Below are positions 1-12,074 of a DNA stretch of 64,000 nucleotides, in pieces. The notes below the pieces were generated by a model, which saw only the letters and a program-made list of their open reading frames with translations, did no database searches and was not told the origin of the DNA. Within the stretch, counting starts at the first letter, position 1. Every line of letters starts with the position of its first letter. The stretch covers positions 102,096-166,095 of the forward strand of contig NW_001799511.1 in the NCBI RefSeq assembly GCF_000165425.1, written 5' to 3'. The stretch is from Paramecium tetraurelia. Its lineage: Eukaryota > Ciliophora > Oligohymenophorea > Peniculida > Parameciidae. Both the position numbers and the translations under genes were made by a program.

Positions 1-1606
1 ACGAGTACTCAAATACAATTTGAATTCGAATCCAAAGAGTGAATAGATGTAACTTAAGAAATCAAGACAACTCTTGATTTCTTCTTAGATTTGATCCATT
101 CTACAGAAGATATGTGCATCATCCTATTAGAAACGACGAACTCTGGTCAATCCACTCAAAGCACCATGTACTTCATTTCTGTGTAAGACACCAAAATCAG
201 CAAATCTAACTGGTAAATCTCTGTAACTGTGTTGGATCATATCAAACATAAGACAATGTCCTGGACAATTCATGGGTTTTAATCCATATTCTCCCTCTTC
301 ACCCATGTTGATGAAGAACAAGTTTTCCTTATACTTATCATAATGCCCACTTATCTTCCAGAGTTAAGCATTGAAGATGTTTGGTGAAATAACTTCTTAA
401 TAGCCTCTGATATAGTATTGTCTTCTTAAAAAGTTCATTAGAGTGTTGTAAATATGAGCACCACTTGGATAGAAGAAAGCTGATCCAGGAGACAATTGAT
501 GGAACAGATACAAATTCTGTTTCTTACCTACATTTCTGTGATCTCTTAAGGCTAATTCCTTTTATATTTTGACATATTCATCCAACAATTTCTTACTTGG
601 GAATGAAACACCATAAACTCTTTACAAATCATCATTGGTGTTCTTACCTAACCAATAAGCAGCTGAGTTCTTGGTCACTTAAAATGCCTTAACATAGCTA
701 GTATTAGGCAAATGTGGACCAGTACATAAGTCAATCAAATTACCACATTTGTAAGCAGTAGTCATAGCTCCTTCTGGAATCTTATTGGTTATCAATTGTC
801 TCTTGAATGGATTAGTACCAAACAATTCCAAGCTAGAATATAATAATAATCATCGATACCATTCATCTTTGGTTAAGACTGCTCTTTGAAATTCTTATTT
901 GGATGCTGCTAAATCTGAAGCAGCCTTCTCAATTTTGACGTAATCATTTTGAGTGACCTTGTAATCTCCGATGTAGCAATCATAAAAGAATCCACCATCA
1001 ATTGCTGGACCAATGCACAAATGACATCCATATACTTCTTCCAAGGCTGATCCCAAAATGTGGGAAGATGAATGCCAAAATACTTCCTTTCCATTATTAT
1101 CATCGAAACTCAACAATTCCAATTGGCAATCTCCTTCCAATGGTCTAGTCAAATCCCAAATCAAGTAATCTGGCTTCAAATTCAATGTAGATGCTTATTG
1201 TTGTTAATCCTCATGATCTACATCCACGAAATCTATAGATGTTATAATATATTTATACTTTTCTCAAATATGTTGTCGTACACAACTTTAGCAGCCACCA
1301 TGTTTTCAGCCAACTTCTTACTGATTCCTAAGGCGATCATCAATGGAGTGGTAACCCACTTTTTACCTAAAATCATAAACTATACAACAAACCTTCTATC
1401 TTCTTTCCATCCTTGAGAGTAATAGTAATTGGGGTCTTCTCTTTAGCCTCAAGTTCTGCCTTTTGACGTTGATATATTTCATTAAACAATTTCAATCTCT
1501 TTTCTTAGTAAACAGGTTTTCCAATTTTAAAGGGTCCTCCGATCTTGTTTCCAGCTTAAACAATTTAACCTTCAGTAGCTTCTTTCAATCTCTATCCTTA
1601 TTGCAT
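1..1606 (-). CDS. TARS: threonyl-tRNA synthetase (3' end outside window)
   Basis: Cytosolic-type class II aminoacyl-tRNA synthetase that charges tRNA-Thr. The minus strand reads from ATG at 1606 ([13 protein letters not shown]). In order it shows a TGS-like N-terminal region, the editing domain with the HxxxH zinc motif in [16 protein letters not shown] (about 1020-1080), and the catalytic core with MNCPGHC and the motif-2 region FGVLHRNE...RRFQQDDAHIFC. Three introns of 26-27 nt are needed, near 1369-1394, 1234-1259 and 832-858; each removes a frame break and restores family sequence. TAA and TAG are read as Gln throughout. The C-terminal anticodon-binding domain lies beyond position 1. Family assignment is firm; exact intron edges are by eye. 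Confidence 0.95.
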
Positions 1607-2378
1607 AATTAATTTAATTTATTTAAAATTTTGCTCAAATCATTGTATTCATACACTTGTAAAATTCTTTTTAATAAGTATTAAAATTAGAACTAATAAT
1701 TAAATTCCAACATCAATTAATGATAATTTATTAAATTCCTGAACGCTATTGCATTACTCTACAATCCTACACCATAAAGACTCTAAAACCATATTATAGA
1801 GTTGAATATCCTTTGATTGATTCCAAATGTTCAAAATATTCATTCAAAATTGAACCATATCATTAAAACTATTTAAATGCTTAAATCATTAATATTAAAT
1901 CTTAAATAATTATAAATGAAGCTATCTAATTTAAAAATAGAAAGTAATGATACTAGAGTGAATATCAGTTATTTAATAAATATTTTTTGATCATCATTTT
2001 GATGATGATATTAAGGATGCATTTAATTTACAATAATTATTAGCATCATTGATAGTGTTTCAAATTTGAAATCCTTAAATACTTAAATTTGTTTATAGAT
2101 TTCAGTATTTATTTATGTTAAATAAAAAATTATGTTTAGTCAGAATTATCAAATTGAATTTCGGCATATTTTAATGATTGATCACAAGTGTTGGAGAGTT
2201 TTCTCAAAATTTAGTTTAATTTGTCTTTAGAACTTAAATTTTCTCTTTTCAATATGTAAAAATTGTGACCAGTACTGAATCTATAATTGGTTTGTATTTT
2301 TTTTAAACAACCTTAATAAATATGCTGAAGTACAAATAAAGAATAAATTATTTATTATTGAAAACTTTAAAGGAATTG
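1607..2378. other. intergenic region with a possible coding remnant
   Basis: AT-rich spacer between divergent genes. On the minus strand, about 2280 down to a TGA at 2046-2048, there is a protein-like open frame with no usable start (contains RENLSSKDKLNQILRKLSN). It may be a gene fossil or chance. A short hairpin (ATCATCA / TGATGAT) lies near 1990-2010. Nothing else was recognised. Confidence 0.3.
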
Positions 2379-2912
2379 ATGTCTTTTAGAAAAACAACTT
2401 TCTCTTAATATTCTACTAATGTCTTGAAGCTTGACAATGAGCAAGATTATTCATCTGCCAAAACTGTTAAGAAATCCAATTATACCATAACAACAGACTA
2501 TAACTCTCTTTAGAGCAATCTAGATAGTCTCGACAACCTGCTAGACTAATAATCTTCTAAGAAATCACGCTTCTTTTTTAGCTAAAAAATAGATAGTGAA
2601 GAGAGTGCCCGATATATAAAGACTGATAGTGATTTGTAATAGAAGGAAGTAAAAGAAGTACGACCTTTTCGGTTTAGGAGAAAAGAGACCCAACCAAAAA
2701 TAGATTTAAATGATAAGAGTGATGTGGACGACTTTTTCACTGGGGTAGAAATACCAAGAATAAGTTAATAAGCCTAAAAATAAAATGCATATCAATTAGT
2801 GAGCTTCACTGATTATGTTGAAAATCTTTATGGAAAAGATTGGTTTTAATAAAGAGAGAGGAAATTTAAGAGATAAATCACAGTTTAAGACTTCTTTGAT
2901 ACACCCTGTTGA
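2379..2912 (+). CDS. hypothetical protein, 177 aa
   Basis: Uninterrupted frame from ATG at 2379 to TGA at 2910-2912 when TAA and TAG are read as Gln (MSFRKTTFSQYSTNV...). The protein is polar and charged, rich in Ser, Gln, Lys and Asp, with no visible membrane segment or signal peptide and no domain I recognise; it is probably largely disordered. The next gene, ATG7, starts 21 nt downstream on the same strand. The two read in the same frame with a single TGA between them, so a fusion could be imagined, but ATG7 begins naturally at its own ATG. Confidence 0.75.
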
Positions 2913-2933
2913 CTTTAATTTATTAATTAAAAA

Positions 2934-4985
2934 ATGTAATTTATTCCATTCTCACCCTTGATTGATATTGGATTTTGGTCCTAATTATCAAAAAATAAGA
3001 TTGAGATTTACAAATTGGATGACGGCGAAAGATCTTTGCTAGTGAAGACAAAGATAAATCCATACCCTGAAAAAACTTCATAATTATATTTGGATATATA
3101 TTCATTCCAAGACGAGATTACCATCAATAAATCTGGTCCTTTTGAAGTGTATTCAAGAATTTAATTCTAAAACTACAATACAATTGAGGCCTATTAAGAA
3201 TTCGATCATTTGAATTATGTGCAATAAACCTTTAAAAAGATGATTGAGTCATTTTCCAAGGAAGAGAAGCCGAATCTCTTTCCAGCAAGAATGAGCATCT
3301 TTGCTGATCTAAAGAAATATTTGTTCTATTTTAAACTGGTTGTTCCCCAATTTTAAGTTGAAAACATATAGAATATCATTTAGAAAAATCTTACTGATTA
3401 TTTAGGTGATCAAATGCCCTAATTTTAATAGTAATTATCCCTCATAATCCAACAATAACAAAAAGAGATATCAAATACTTCATTTGTCGTTCTAAGGAAG
3501 GACAATTTGTAATATGTACAATTCGAAGACTATTACAAAAATAAATCAGAGGTTGTATTCTTGTATTTCGATTCCTTCAATTAAGCACAGATAAATGGTC
3601 AATTTAATAACTTTATAGCTTTCTTGTTGACAAATAACTCTTTTAAAGATCAACTCAATAATGTTAAAATAATAGTAATAAAGGATGCTTTGACAATCAA
3701 TAAGAACCAATTTTAATTCAAGAATTCCATTTATGTTGAATTAAACTTATCTGAATCTAAAATAACTGAATTAAATGGACAGTATAAAGCTTTCAATATT
3801 GAAGGTTATCTTTAAGAAAAGAGAATAGATTTAAAATCATTTATGGATGAATAATCGTATTTAATATTTCTAATTATAATTTAGACTAGCCAAAGAGGCT
3901 GTAGATTTGAATATCAAATTAATGAAGTGGAGATTGTTGCCTGACTTGGATTTAGATAAAGTTTAGACACAGAAGGTGTTGTTAATAGGAGCAGGAACTT
4001 TGGGTTGTCAACTAGCAAGAAATCTCATTGGTTGGGGAATAAGAAAAATAACATTTGTAGATTATGGGAAGATCTCTTATAGTAATCCAGTTAGACAAAG
4101 TTTATACGATTTTGAGGATTCAACAAAGGGAGGAAGACCAAAGGCTGAGGTGGCTGCAGAAAAATTAAAGAAGATCTTTCCTGATATAGAGAGTGAAGGA
4201 TATTAACTTCAGATTCCTATGCCTGGTCATTTTGTCACAGAATTATAAGTTTAATAGACCTTGGAATCATTTTACAAGTTAAGTGAATTAGTAAGCACTC
4301 ATGATGCTGTGTTTTTGTTGACTGATTCAAGAGAATCCAGATGGTTGCCCACCGTATTGAGTAATGCATATGGAAAGATGTGTTTTTCTGTGGCTTTAGG
4401 ATTTGATTCATTTTTGATTATCAGACATGGTATTTCATTGAAAAAATACAATCCTGAAATCCATGGGGAAAGATTAGCATGCTACTTTTGCAATGATATC
4501 TCATCTCCTGGAAATTCAATGAAGGATAGAACTTTAGATCAATAATGTACAGTTACTCGTCCAGGTTTATCCTTCTTGGCTTCAGCTTATTCATCTGAAT
4601 TATTTGTCAGCTTAATCCATAGTCCATTATTGGATGGAACTCCAGCATCTGACAATCCAGACCAATTGTAATAGACTGATTTGGGGATATTGCCACATTT
4701 CTTGAGAGGTTAGTTATCAGACTTTGAAGTTAGAATATTTTATGGAAGAGCATTTAAACAGTATTGTCCATCTTGTATTTTAGTTGCGTGGCATGTTCTT
4801 AACAGATTTTAGATGCTTTGGAGAAGAATCCTTAGGCATTTTTATTGGAGGCTTTGAATAGACCTGATATTCTATAGGATATTTCAGGTATAACCGAGGA
4901 GTTGACTTAGAACAAATAAGAGATTCATGAAATCTAAGATATAGACGGAGATGACGAATGCTCTGTGTTATAGATAGTTTCATGA
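2934..4985 (+). CDS. ATG7: autophagy-related protein 7 (E1-like activating enzyme)
   Basis: E1-like enzyme that adenylates and thioester-links ATG8 and ATG12 and passes them to ATG3 and ATG10 during autophagosome formation. The start [15 protein letters not shown] matches the ATG7 N-terminal domain. The C-terminal E1 domain has the nucleotide loop [20 protein letters not shown], then [20 protein letters not shown] and the catalytic cysteine in DRTLDQQCTVTRPG. An intron of about 28 nt falls at 3869-3896. A second, about 23 nt near 4780, has a weaker GTTG donor and is needed to restore the C-terminal tail ([18 protein letters not shown]). About 665 aa, near the usual size. Confident. Confidence 0.95.
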
Positions 4986-5001
4986 AATTTAAGATATAAA
5001 T
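4922..5001 (+). repeat. short direct repeat at the 3' end of ATG7
   Basis: A unit reading TTCATGAAATCTAAGATATA (about 4925-4944) recurs with one change (C to T) at 4979-4998. The first copy is coding; the second contains the stop codon and begins the 3' flank. This looks like a small tandem duplication that may have reset the C-terminus. Confidence 0.6.
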
Positions 5002-5113
5002 ATATACATTTATGAGACAATTTTAAATAAAACTCTTTGAAAATGTTTTTGTTTTAATTCAAAAGATGTAATTATATAAATTCAGGTTCTGTTTAATTTA
5101 AACAATAAAAAAA

Positions 5114-6466
5114 ATGAGTTAAGGAATGAATAATAATTCTCTATTCCCACTAGTAAGCAGTGCTTAAGATTTGGAATTCTACCAAATGCTTATCAAGTAT
5201 GACATCAATCCTATTTATATACATGCTATATTTTACTGATATCCCTATATATTTTTGATGTGCTTATCATTATTTTAGCTTACAGCAACATCAATTGAAT
5301 AAAGGATTTTAAAATCCCGAATAATTATAGCTCTTTTCAACACCACTCCTGCCTAACCTACCTCAAAGTTTGAACTTAAACAATCCGTCGAAGGATGTCT
5401 TCCCGACTCCTAATTTGCTGAGTAAGCTATTATTTATATCCCTGCCCCTTTCATTTATATAACCTATATACTGATTGCTTTGCCATTTATTGTGTAGATA
5501 TGACCTCTCTTGCCAAAACTATGGAACTGATACAATGCTTTTCTAATCCAGCTCACTTCTCCCAATAACCCAATTTCTTAAACCCTTATCCTCTATAATA
5601 GATAAATTTCAACTAAAAATAAAAAAATAGCGCCGATAATCCAATTACAGTTGACGATGATGAACCTGTACAACAACAAAAAAAATGTCATAATCCACTT
5701 TGCAAGAATGTGGGAGACAAAAAGGCCAAGTCCAAAAAGAATGACATCTTATTCTTTTGTGACAAATGTTCCAAATTGTATAATAAAGGAAATTTTTGCG
5801 ACTTTTGTGAATAAGTACCAATTATTCAACTATCATACAGGTCTATGGATCCTATGACGATGAGGCAGTCTGGGTGTAATGTGATTCCTGTCAAAAATGG
5901 GTAACAATTATTTCATTTCATTACATTAGAATCACATCGTATGCGAATAAAAAAACAGAAATTAAAATATTCAAATAGAATTTGAAACCAGTCAATATCA
6001 CTGTTTGACTTGTTCCAAAAATGTTAAGAAACCAAAAGTTCCTAAAAAAGTTGAAGAACCTTCGGTCATCAAATAACGACCAATAATAGAATAAGAAGAT
6101 TGCAGAAACAGAGAAAAGAACATTACCTTTGTAGCAACCAAAGATAATAAAATTTAATACAGTATTCTCAAGGAATTTATATTCTAGCTTTTCGATTCAA
6201 TTTAATGGAAGATGAAATCAAACAAGATTTGGATTCATTAAGAAATTCAACTAAAAAAAAATAAAAAACTTAACAATCCTCTCCTCCGAAAATCTAACAA
6301 GTCGTTCCCACTTAATAAACTACTCAGCCTCCAAAGCAATAAACCTAACAGGAAGTATATATATATATCCTACTTTAAGACTTAGGATTCCTCATTCGCC
6401 AATAGAAACTTAAGAAGAAGAATTAATTAAAAAATAAACTATAGAGATTTGATTGGGGAGTATTGA
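5114..6466 (+). CDS. PHD-type zinc-finger protein
   Basis: Likely chromatin-associated reader. After a Gln/Asn-rich N-terminus (MSQGMNNNSLFPLVSS...) comes a cluster of Cys pairs: CHNPLC, FFCDKC, NFCDFC, VQCDSCQKWNHIVCE and YHCLTC. This is the extended PHD pattern with the conserved Trp before the His/Cys ligands. The tail is Lys- and Gln-rich. To keep one frame the gene needs two unusually long introns, 5197-5278 (82 nt) and 5422-5497 (76 nt), plus ordinary introns near 5813-5838 and 5900-5928 and probably a 32-nt one near 6131. The 3' end is uncertain: depending on the splice around 6356-6386 the stop is 6450-6452 or 6464-6466. Confidence 0.75.
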
Positions 6467-6553
6467 AATTTATAATATTCCAAGCATTATTAATATTAAT
6501 CTAATTTAAATATAAAATATTATATGCTTAAATTATAGGAGAAGCGAAAACTT

Positions 6554-7498
6554 ATGGAAATATTAAATAACCCAATTTCTTAAATTAATAGGCAATCAAA
6601 ATGCAAGACACAATCTAATCCCTAACCTATTGAACAGCTAATCTTTAATCGAAGTCTATTACGAGTCTATGGATATTAAAAATGCTAAACTTAATCGAGG
6701 AATAGGAAAAGATTCAATCTGAAATAATTATAAATGACGCAGGTTAATGAGAGCAACTAATAAGTAGGAGAAATGCTGAAAAGAGATTATTCAACCAAAT
6801 CAAATGACGAAAAATAAACCTCATTTAAAAAGGAACAGTTAGAAAAAAGATGCAATACTACTGCAAATAACAGATTCCAGTAATTGAATGTCATCATAAA
6901 AGGAAGGAGAGACACCAACATATCAAGAGTTGTTGAGGATCAGAATGATAGTCAAAAGTAAAGATATTAGATGTTACATCTTAATTTCATTAAGACTTAA
7001 AAATAATATTAGAATATATATGGAATACCTATATCTGAATTTCTATTAGAGCATAGGTTTTTGACTCTAATTCATTAATAGATATTGATCATTTTATTGA
7101 TGATCTTTTAAATAGATTGCACTAATATGTACGAGGTAATAACTTATAAATAATATAAACTCTTTAAATAAGTTATAATTTGGAAGGATCTATCTATTAT
7201 TGAATTAGTTGATAAAGTTTTATCTATTTTTGAGAATGCTTCTGGAGGTGACTTGCTTAATATTATTCATTTAATACTTTAAATATAACCCTATAAATAT
7301 CATGGTAAATAAAAATAAACCAGAGATATGCATTTATTAAATAAAACTGTTTAAGATTTAGAATTTAAATTAATAGAACATGTTTTACAATAAGGAAATT
7401 TAAATATTCAAATTGATATAACTAAATTTAAAAAACTATTTTATAATTAAATTATTAATATTAATACATTTATTGACTTATTATCTGGATTATTTTGA
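6554..7498 (+). CDS. hypothetical protein, 314 aa
   Basis: One intronless frame from ATG at 6554 to TGA at 7496-7498 (945 nt), starting MEILNNPISQINRQ. The N-terminal half is Gln/Asn/Arg-rich and polar; the C-terminal half is more hydrophobic and probably alpha-helical (for example ISEFLLEHRFLTLIHQQILI). No family was recognised. The same frame stays open beyond the stop, interrupted only by TGA codons at 7496 and 7832, so this may be the 5' part of a longer, decayed gene. Composition resembles neighbouring Paramecium-type genes, which argues for coding, but function is unknown. Confidence 0.5.
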
Positions 7499-8074
7499 TT
7501 AATATGTACATTTAAACTACTAACTACAATAGAATATTAATTATTATTACAATCTTATCAATAGAAAGTTTCATAAAAAATTTGTTAGAATTTTCATATT
7601 AATATTCGTTCTCATATATTTTTATCTAATCCTTTTATTATGAAGATTTCTAAATTAAAAGATTATAAATAGATACACTTCTAATCTAATTAGGTTGATT
7701 TATTTAATGATTTTGTTATTATATTTTTAAATGATGAATTTACCATTAAAATTAGTACATCATAGTTCTTTATGCTACCTAGACAAAAATACTCAAATTT
7801 ATTAACGATATTTTATTCTTGTCAAACATCTTGAGGAATGGTTCTTTAATCAAGCAGCATTTTAAAAAAAATAGATTTATCAAAAATTAAGTTAAATTCT
7901 GAACTACTTTATTATATTTTGTAATTCTTAATATTTCTCATGGAAATTCCTTTGTGTTTTTTCTTACTGAGTATTGTATTTATGATGCCAAAGATAATAC
8001 AGAATAAGGTCTATTTTATCCAGGATTAATAATAATCAATTAATTAATTAATTTAATCATAGGAAATGGGCTGA
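7499..8074 (+). pseudogene. same-frame continuation of the preceding ORF, broken by TGA codons
   Basis: After the TGA at 7496-7498 the same frame is open for 111 codons to TGA 7832-7834. It then reopens at ATG 7838 and runs 78 codons to TGA 8072-8074, with a strongly hydrophobic segment (FLIFLMEIPLCFFLLSIVFM). Three consecutive blocks in one frame suggest a single ancestral gene of about 500 codons with two nonsense changes. In AT-rich DNA read with only one stop codon, long open frames also arise by chance, so this is tentative. 8075-8220 holds nothing recognisable. Confidence 0.3.
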
Positions 8075-8220
8075 GTTTTTGTTTTCTTAATTTTATCATC
8101 ATCCCTGGATACATCATCTTATCAGATTGTTAGGTGAGTTGCGAAACAGTTTATATTTTTCTCAATTTTTAATATTTATTAAGAAAATAAATTTAAAGAA
8201 TATAAAAATAGATAAAGCTG

Positions 8221-9446
8221 ATGACTGATGACTTAAAGGAGACATTTGATGGGTATTTAAATTTTGATTTTTCGAATTTTCATAATATGATGGCTGAAGC
8301 CTTTGTTAATGAGAATGATGACCCGGCAGAAGAAATTCAAGCCGATTGTGTAAAGTAAAAGATTAAAGGAATTCCTGGTCCATATTTTCGAACACCTCAG
8401 ATTGAATTTGAGAGTACGAGATGTTAATGACAAAATTAGATTAGGGTGATTAGGCAGAACATATATATTACGATCAAGACTCAGAAAACATCTCCAATTA
8501 TTCGAAATTTAATTTGCTGGCAAATTTAGATTTTGAATTAGAAGAAGAGGAAGAAATATAGATGAGGAAAAGTTCGAAATGTACAAAGAAAATATCTCTA
8601 TTTTCTCCATCAATACACTTTGAAGATGATTAAAAAATTACAATGATCAATGTATAAAATATAGACATTTTAAAAGAGGATTATGATTTAGATGATTTTT
8701 ATAAGTTCTTAACCACTTTAGATTTCTTAAACGTATAAAATAATTAAAGAAACGATGAATAAGACTAATAATAATAATCAATATAAGTATTAATGTAAAT
8801 ACGATAATAATTTGAGAGTTTGATTGAAATGTTCATTAAAAAGACTCTAAAGTATCAATCTATAAGCTTTAATTCAAAATTAAATCAATATCAATCAATT
8901 TTGGAATAGTTCATCTCTAAAATAAATTGTATAATTGATTCAAGAGACAGAATCAATAATACAAATTAGATGATTACAGTAGAATTCTTTAAAGGACTTC
9001 AATTGATGGAATTATTTAAAGAATTGCTGATGTAAAAGTTCTTTGTTGAATAGTAAAAAAAGATGGCTTAGGCAAAAAAAGTACTCAAATCTCATTGGAT
9101 AACAAAATACTTTTTGCTAAAATCAAAAGGATGTTATGTAACAATGTTCAAGAGAGACAAGGAATAGAGGTAATCTATTACCATGGTTCCTCAGCAAATT
9201 GATTGGGGTAAATTAGAATTACAAGAAACCACTTATCTATGTAGGAATAAAGTATCAAACAGACCAATTTTCATAGGATTAAATGAATATTTTAAATAGG
9301 CATCGGAAAATAAGCTGACTGAAATTTGCCTACGAGATTAGAAGGTGTGCATGTTTTAAGGAGTAAAAAAGAGAACTCAACAAACTCATTAAAAATACCA
9401 TGAATTTAGATCAGAAGATGATTATTTTTACTAACAAAAGTTATGA
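8221..9446 (+). CDS. hypothetical protein, possible PH-like C-terminal domain
   Basis: Starts MTDDLKETFDGYLNFDFSNFHNMM. One 26-nt intron (8414-8439) removes an in-frame TGA; the frame then stays open to TGA at 9444-9446, giving about 399 aa. The middle is acidic and Gln/Asn-rich. The C-terminal third contains KSHWITKYFLLKSKGCYVTM followed by beta-strand-like blocks, which loosely resembles a pleckstrin-homology fold (basic strand with W and a lysine-rich turn). That is inference from pattern only. The 3' end faces the Rab6 gene, whose stop lies 41 bp away across a TA-repeat tract. Confidence 0.65.
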
Positions 9447-9487
9447 ATAGAAATATAAATATATATATATATGATGTTTTAAGGAAT

Positions 9488-10231
9488 TCAACAACATGAC
9501 TTTCTATCATTCTTTTCCTAATCTTAGCCTTAGGTATTATCTATTTTTATATTGCTTGCTTTATGAATATACGAAATGTAATACGTTAATTAGCTTGGTT
9601 AACGACAGAATTAACCATTTAGGATGTTTCAGTACCTGGAAGTGTGGCTGCTATTTATTTAAACAGTAACTCAACATTGCTTCCAGATTTTGCACTAACT
9701 TCAATAAAATGGGCATCTTGTTCCTTAGCTAAAGCAGCACCTTACTCTGTGGATACAACTCTTACCATTATTATACAAATCATTACCTATTTTCAAGATC
9801 AATTTTATTGGCCACTAAAAAGATTATTACATCATTGCCTCTTTCTAGACGCACATCTTCAATCCATTTTGCAACACTATCAAATGATTATTTCACTTTG
9901 TATTATCAGATATTACCCTCAACATCATAACAAACTACAGCGACCGCACTATCTCTAATATAGCTTGGAATTAGGGATCTGAATCTCTCTTAACCTGCAG
10001 TATCCCACAATTAAAGTCGAATGGTTCTATCCTCATAGTAGAGGGTCTTGGAAATAAAATCAATGCCGACTGTAGGCTTGAATATTCAAACTGTATTACA
10101 TGATCTTTGCCATCAAATGTGTCAAACATAAAACGATTGATTATCGAAGTTTTCCCGACAGACTAATCTCCGAGGAATACTAATTTATATTTAGATAATG
10201 GAGCCACCATTGATCCTTTAGTATCAGTCAT
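9488..10231 (-). CDS. RAB6: Rab6-like small GTPase
   Basis: Golgi-associated Rab GTPase expected to act in retrograde and intra-Golgi transport. Minus strand from ATG at 10231 ([20 protein letters not shown]). G-motifs are intact: GDQSVGKTS, the switch-I Thr in [27 protein letters not shown] (the Rab6-typical switch II), NKID and SAK. Four introns of 21-26 nt are needed. The last one, near 9560, shifts the frame so that the protein ends ...RKSCC, the double-cysteine prenylation signal. Without that splice the ORF runs on into non-Rab sequence, which supports the model. About 210 aa, normal for the family. Confidence 0.93.
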
Positions 10232-10421
10232 TCTAATATAATAATTATTTAAATTAAGTAATAACTCAAAAATTTATACAACTATATTACTATAAATCTA
10301 TTTGTTTAATTTTCCCATTTATTTAGTGATAAGGCCAGGATGATATCCCCCTTGGTTTTGATATCAAACAAATTGATTAAAAAATATAGATAATTACACA
10401 AATTGTAATAAAATAATATGT

Positions 10422-12017
10422 TCATTTCTTTTTCCAATCATGCTCCTCTTTAAAGAATATTCCCAATATGAAGGCAACACAACAAAATCCAAAGACAATC
10501 CAAAAGACTCCACCATAACCTATCTTTGGTTCTCCAAATTTGTACAATAAGTATCCTAACATATTGGACAAACCAATAACAAAGAATAATCCACCATAGA
10601 TGATGGGTCCCACCTTAAATAATATAAGTGAGTTTCATACCTTATGACCGAATATCTTTGCACTTACAGCAGGATAACAAGAGAATAATCCTCCTTCACA
10701 ACACATTGTGATACATAAAATAATGAAATAGCCAGCATAACTACCGTCGATATATCCAATAGCAGCAGTACAAATTAAGTTGATCACTGCGATGATCAAA
10801 TACACCTTTTTGAAACCAATTTTATCAAACAACACTGCCCATCCGAATCTTGAACCTCCATTACAGACTGATTAGACTGAACCAAGTACTGTTAATGATG
10901 CATCATCAATTCCGAGCTAATAAAATATAATCGATTAATACTGTTTATCCAAATACTTTATAACAATTAGCCATTAACATTCCAAAAATGATAGAACACA
11001 AAACCATCACTATCAAAAACAAAAATGGCCTTGATTTCATACCTTATCCTAGAGTTTCACATTCGGCATGCATAACTGTTGGGTGATAATCAACGGATTT
11101 TTCATGATTGATACCACTCGGCTTCTTACTTCCTTCGCCTAATACTTGTTAATATTCCAAATTCAAATCTCTGGGATATTTCACCAATAAAGTTGCAATG
11201 ATGGTTAGAAGGAAATATGATCTAATATGTATGAATAATTTATTTACAAAGCCAACATCTAGAACATAAAAGGAACATTTTAAAAAACATCCTTTGAAAA
11301 ATATTTTTTCACTTTCCCATCTTCTTCAAAAGGAATATCTGGTTCCTCGTTATTGGGATTGCAAATAGCCTTGCATATGAAGTTGAAAGTAAATGCTCCG
11401 AATCCATAGCCAGCAATAATTAGACCTGAAACCATTCCTCTATTGAAGGGGAAGTATTTCCATCCACAAACTAATTTATATTATATAATATATTACTGAT
11501 TGGCAACATGTAAACCAATCCTGAGGGTATGCCTATCATAAAACAATATATCAAGATGAATCCATAAATGTTATTGATGAAGGACAGTATTAAAAATGCT
11601 AGGGAAATCAGGAATCCAGCTCCTGCTATCATAGTTTTAAATCCTATTCTTTGTGCCAACTTAACTCCAAAGGAGAGAACAGAATTTGTGGCAATTCCTA
11701 AAATTGGAAACACTATCTAAAGAGTCGATTATGTGACATCTGGATCCTTATCCTTCATGTAGGCACCAACGTAAGGACCTAGACATTAGTACAAATGAAT
11801 TACTTATGCCTCCCCATAGATAAAATGTACCAAGGACAAAGTGGAGAGCAATCCCACCAAGTAAGCAAACAACACCTTGGATTTTTATACTTCGGAGCTC
11901 CTTAGGTGAATACTCTTTGAAGTGATGTTCGTCTCCGTGTTCATCTGCTTAACTTTCATGATGATGTTTGTCCAATTCATGATCGCTTTACGCTACTGAT
12001 TAAGCAACAGGCTTCAT
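10422..12017 (-). CDS. MFS transporter, oxalate/formate-antiporter-like
   Basis: Multipass membrane transporter of the major facilitator superfamily, closest in pattern to the OFA subgroup (LHFVLGTFYLWGGIS...YVGAYMKD...). The N-terminus (MKPVAQSVAQSDHELDKHHH) is His- and acid-rich and cytosolic. About 12 hydrophobic segments follow, with a long acidic loop after the sixth (EEPDIPFEEDGKVKKYF). The signature-like GGSRFGWAVLFDKIGFKK lies between later helices. Five introns of 25-27 nt, near 11787-11811, 11474-11499, 11222-11247, 10918-10942 and 10613-10639, restore the frame. It ends EEHDWKKK. Substrate cannot be told from sequence; oxalate or monocarboxylate is only a family guess. Confidence 0.88.
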
Positions 12018-12074
12018 TTATGAAGATATATTTATTATTTAATGTTCAAATCATTCATTAAGTATAAATATCTC

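Noticed and set aside
16-40. Sequence resembling a tRNA B box (ATTCGAATCC)
   Set aside because: It is inside the threonyl-tRNA synthetase coding region, with no A box or cloverleaf partner.
9160-9185. Candidate 25-nt intron in the 8221-9446 gene
   Set aside because: Without it the frame is open and leads into a better-looking C-terminus; splicing it gives an early stop.
9644-9958. 104-aa plus-strand ORF
   Set aside because: It lies antisense to the Rab6-like gene, whose GTPase motifs are clear; it is a shadow frame.
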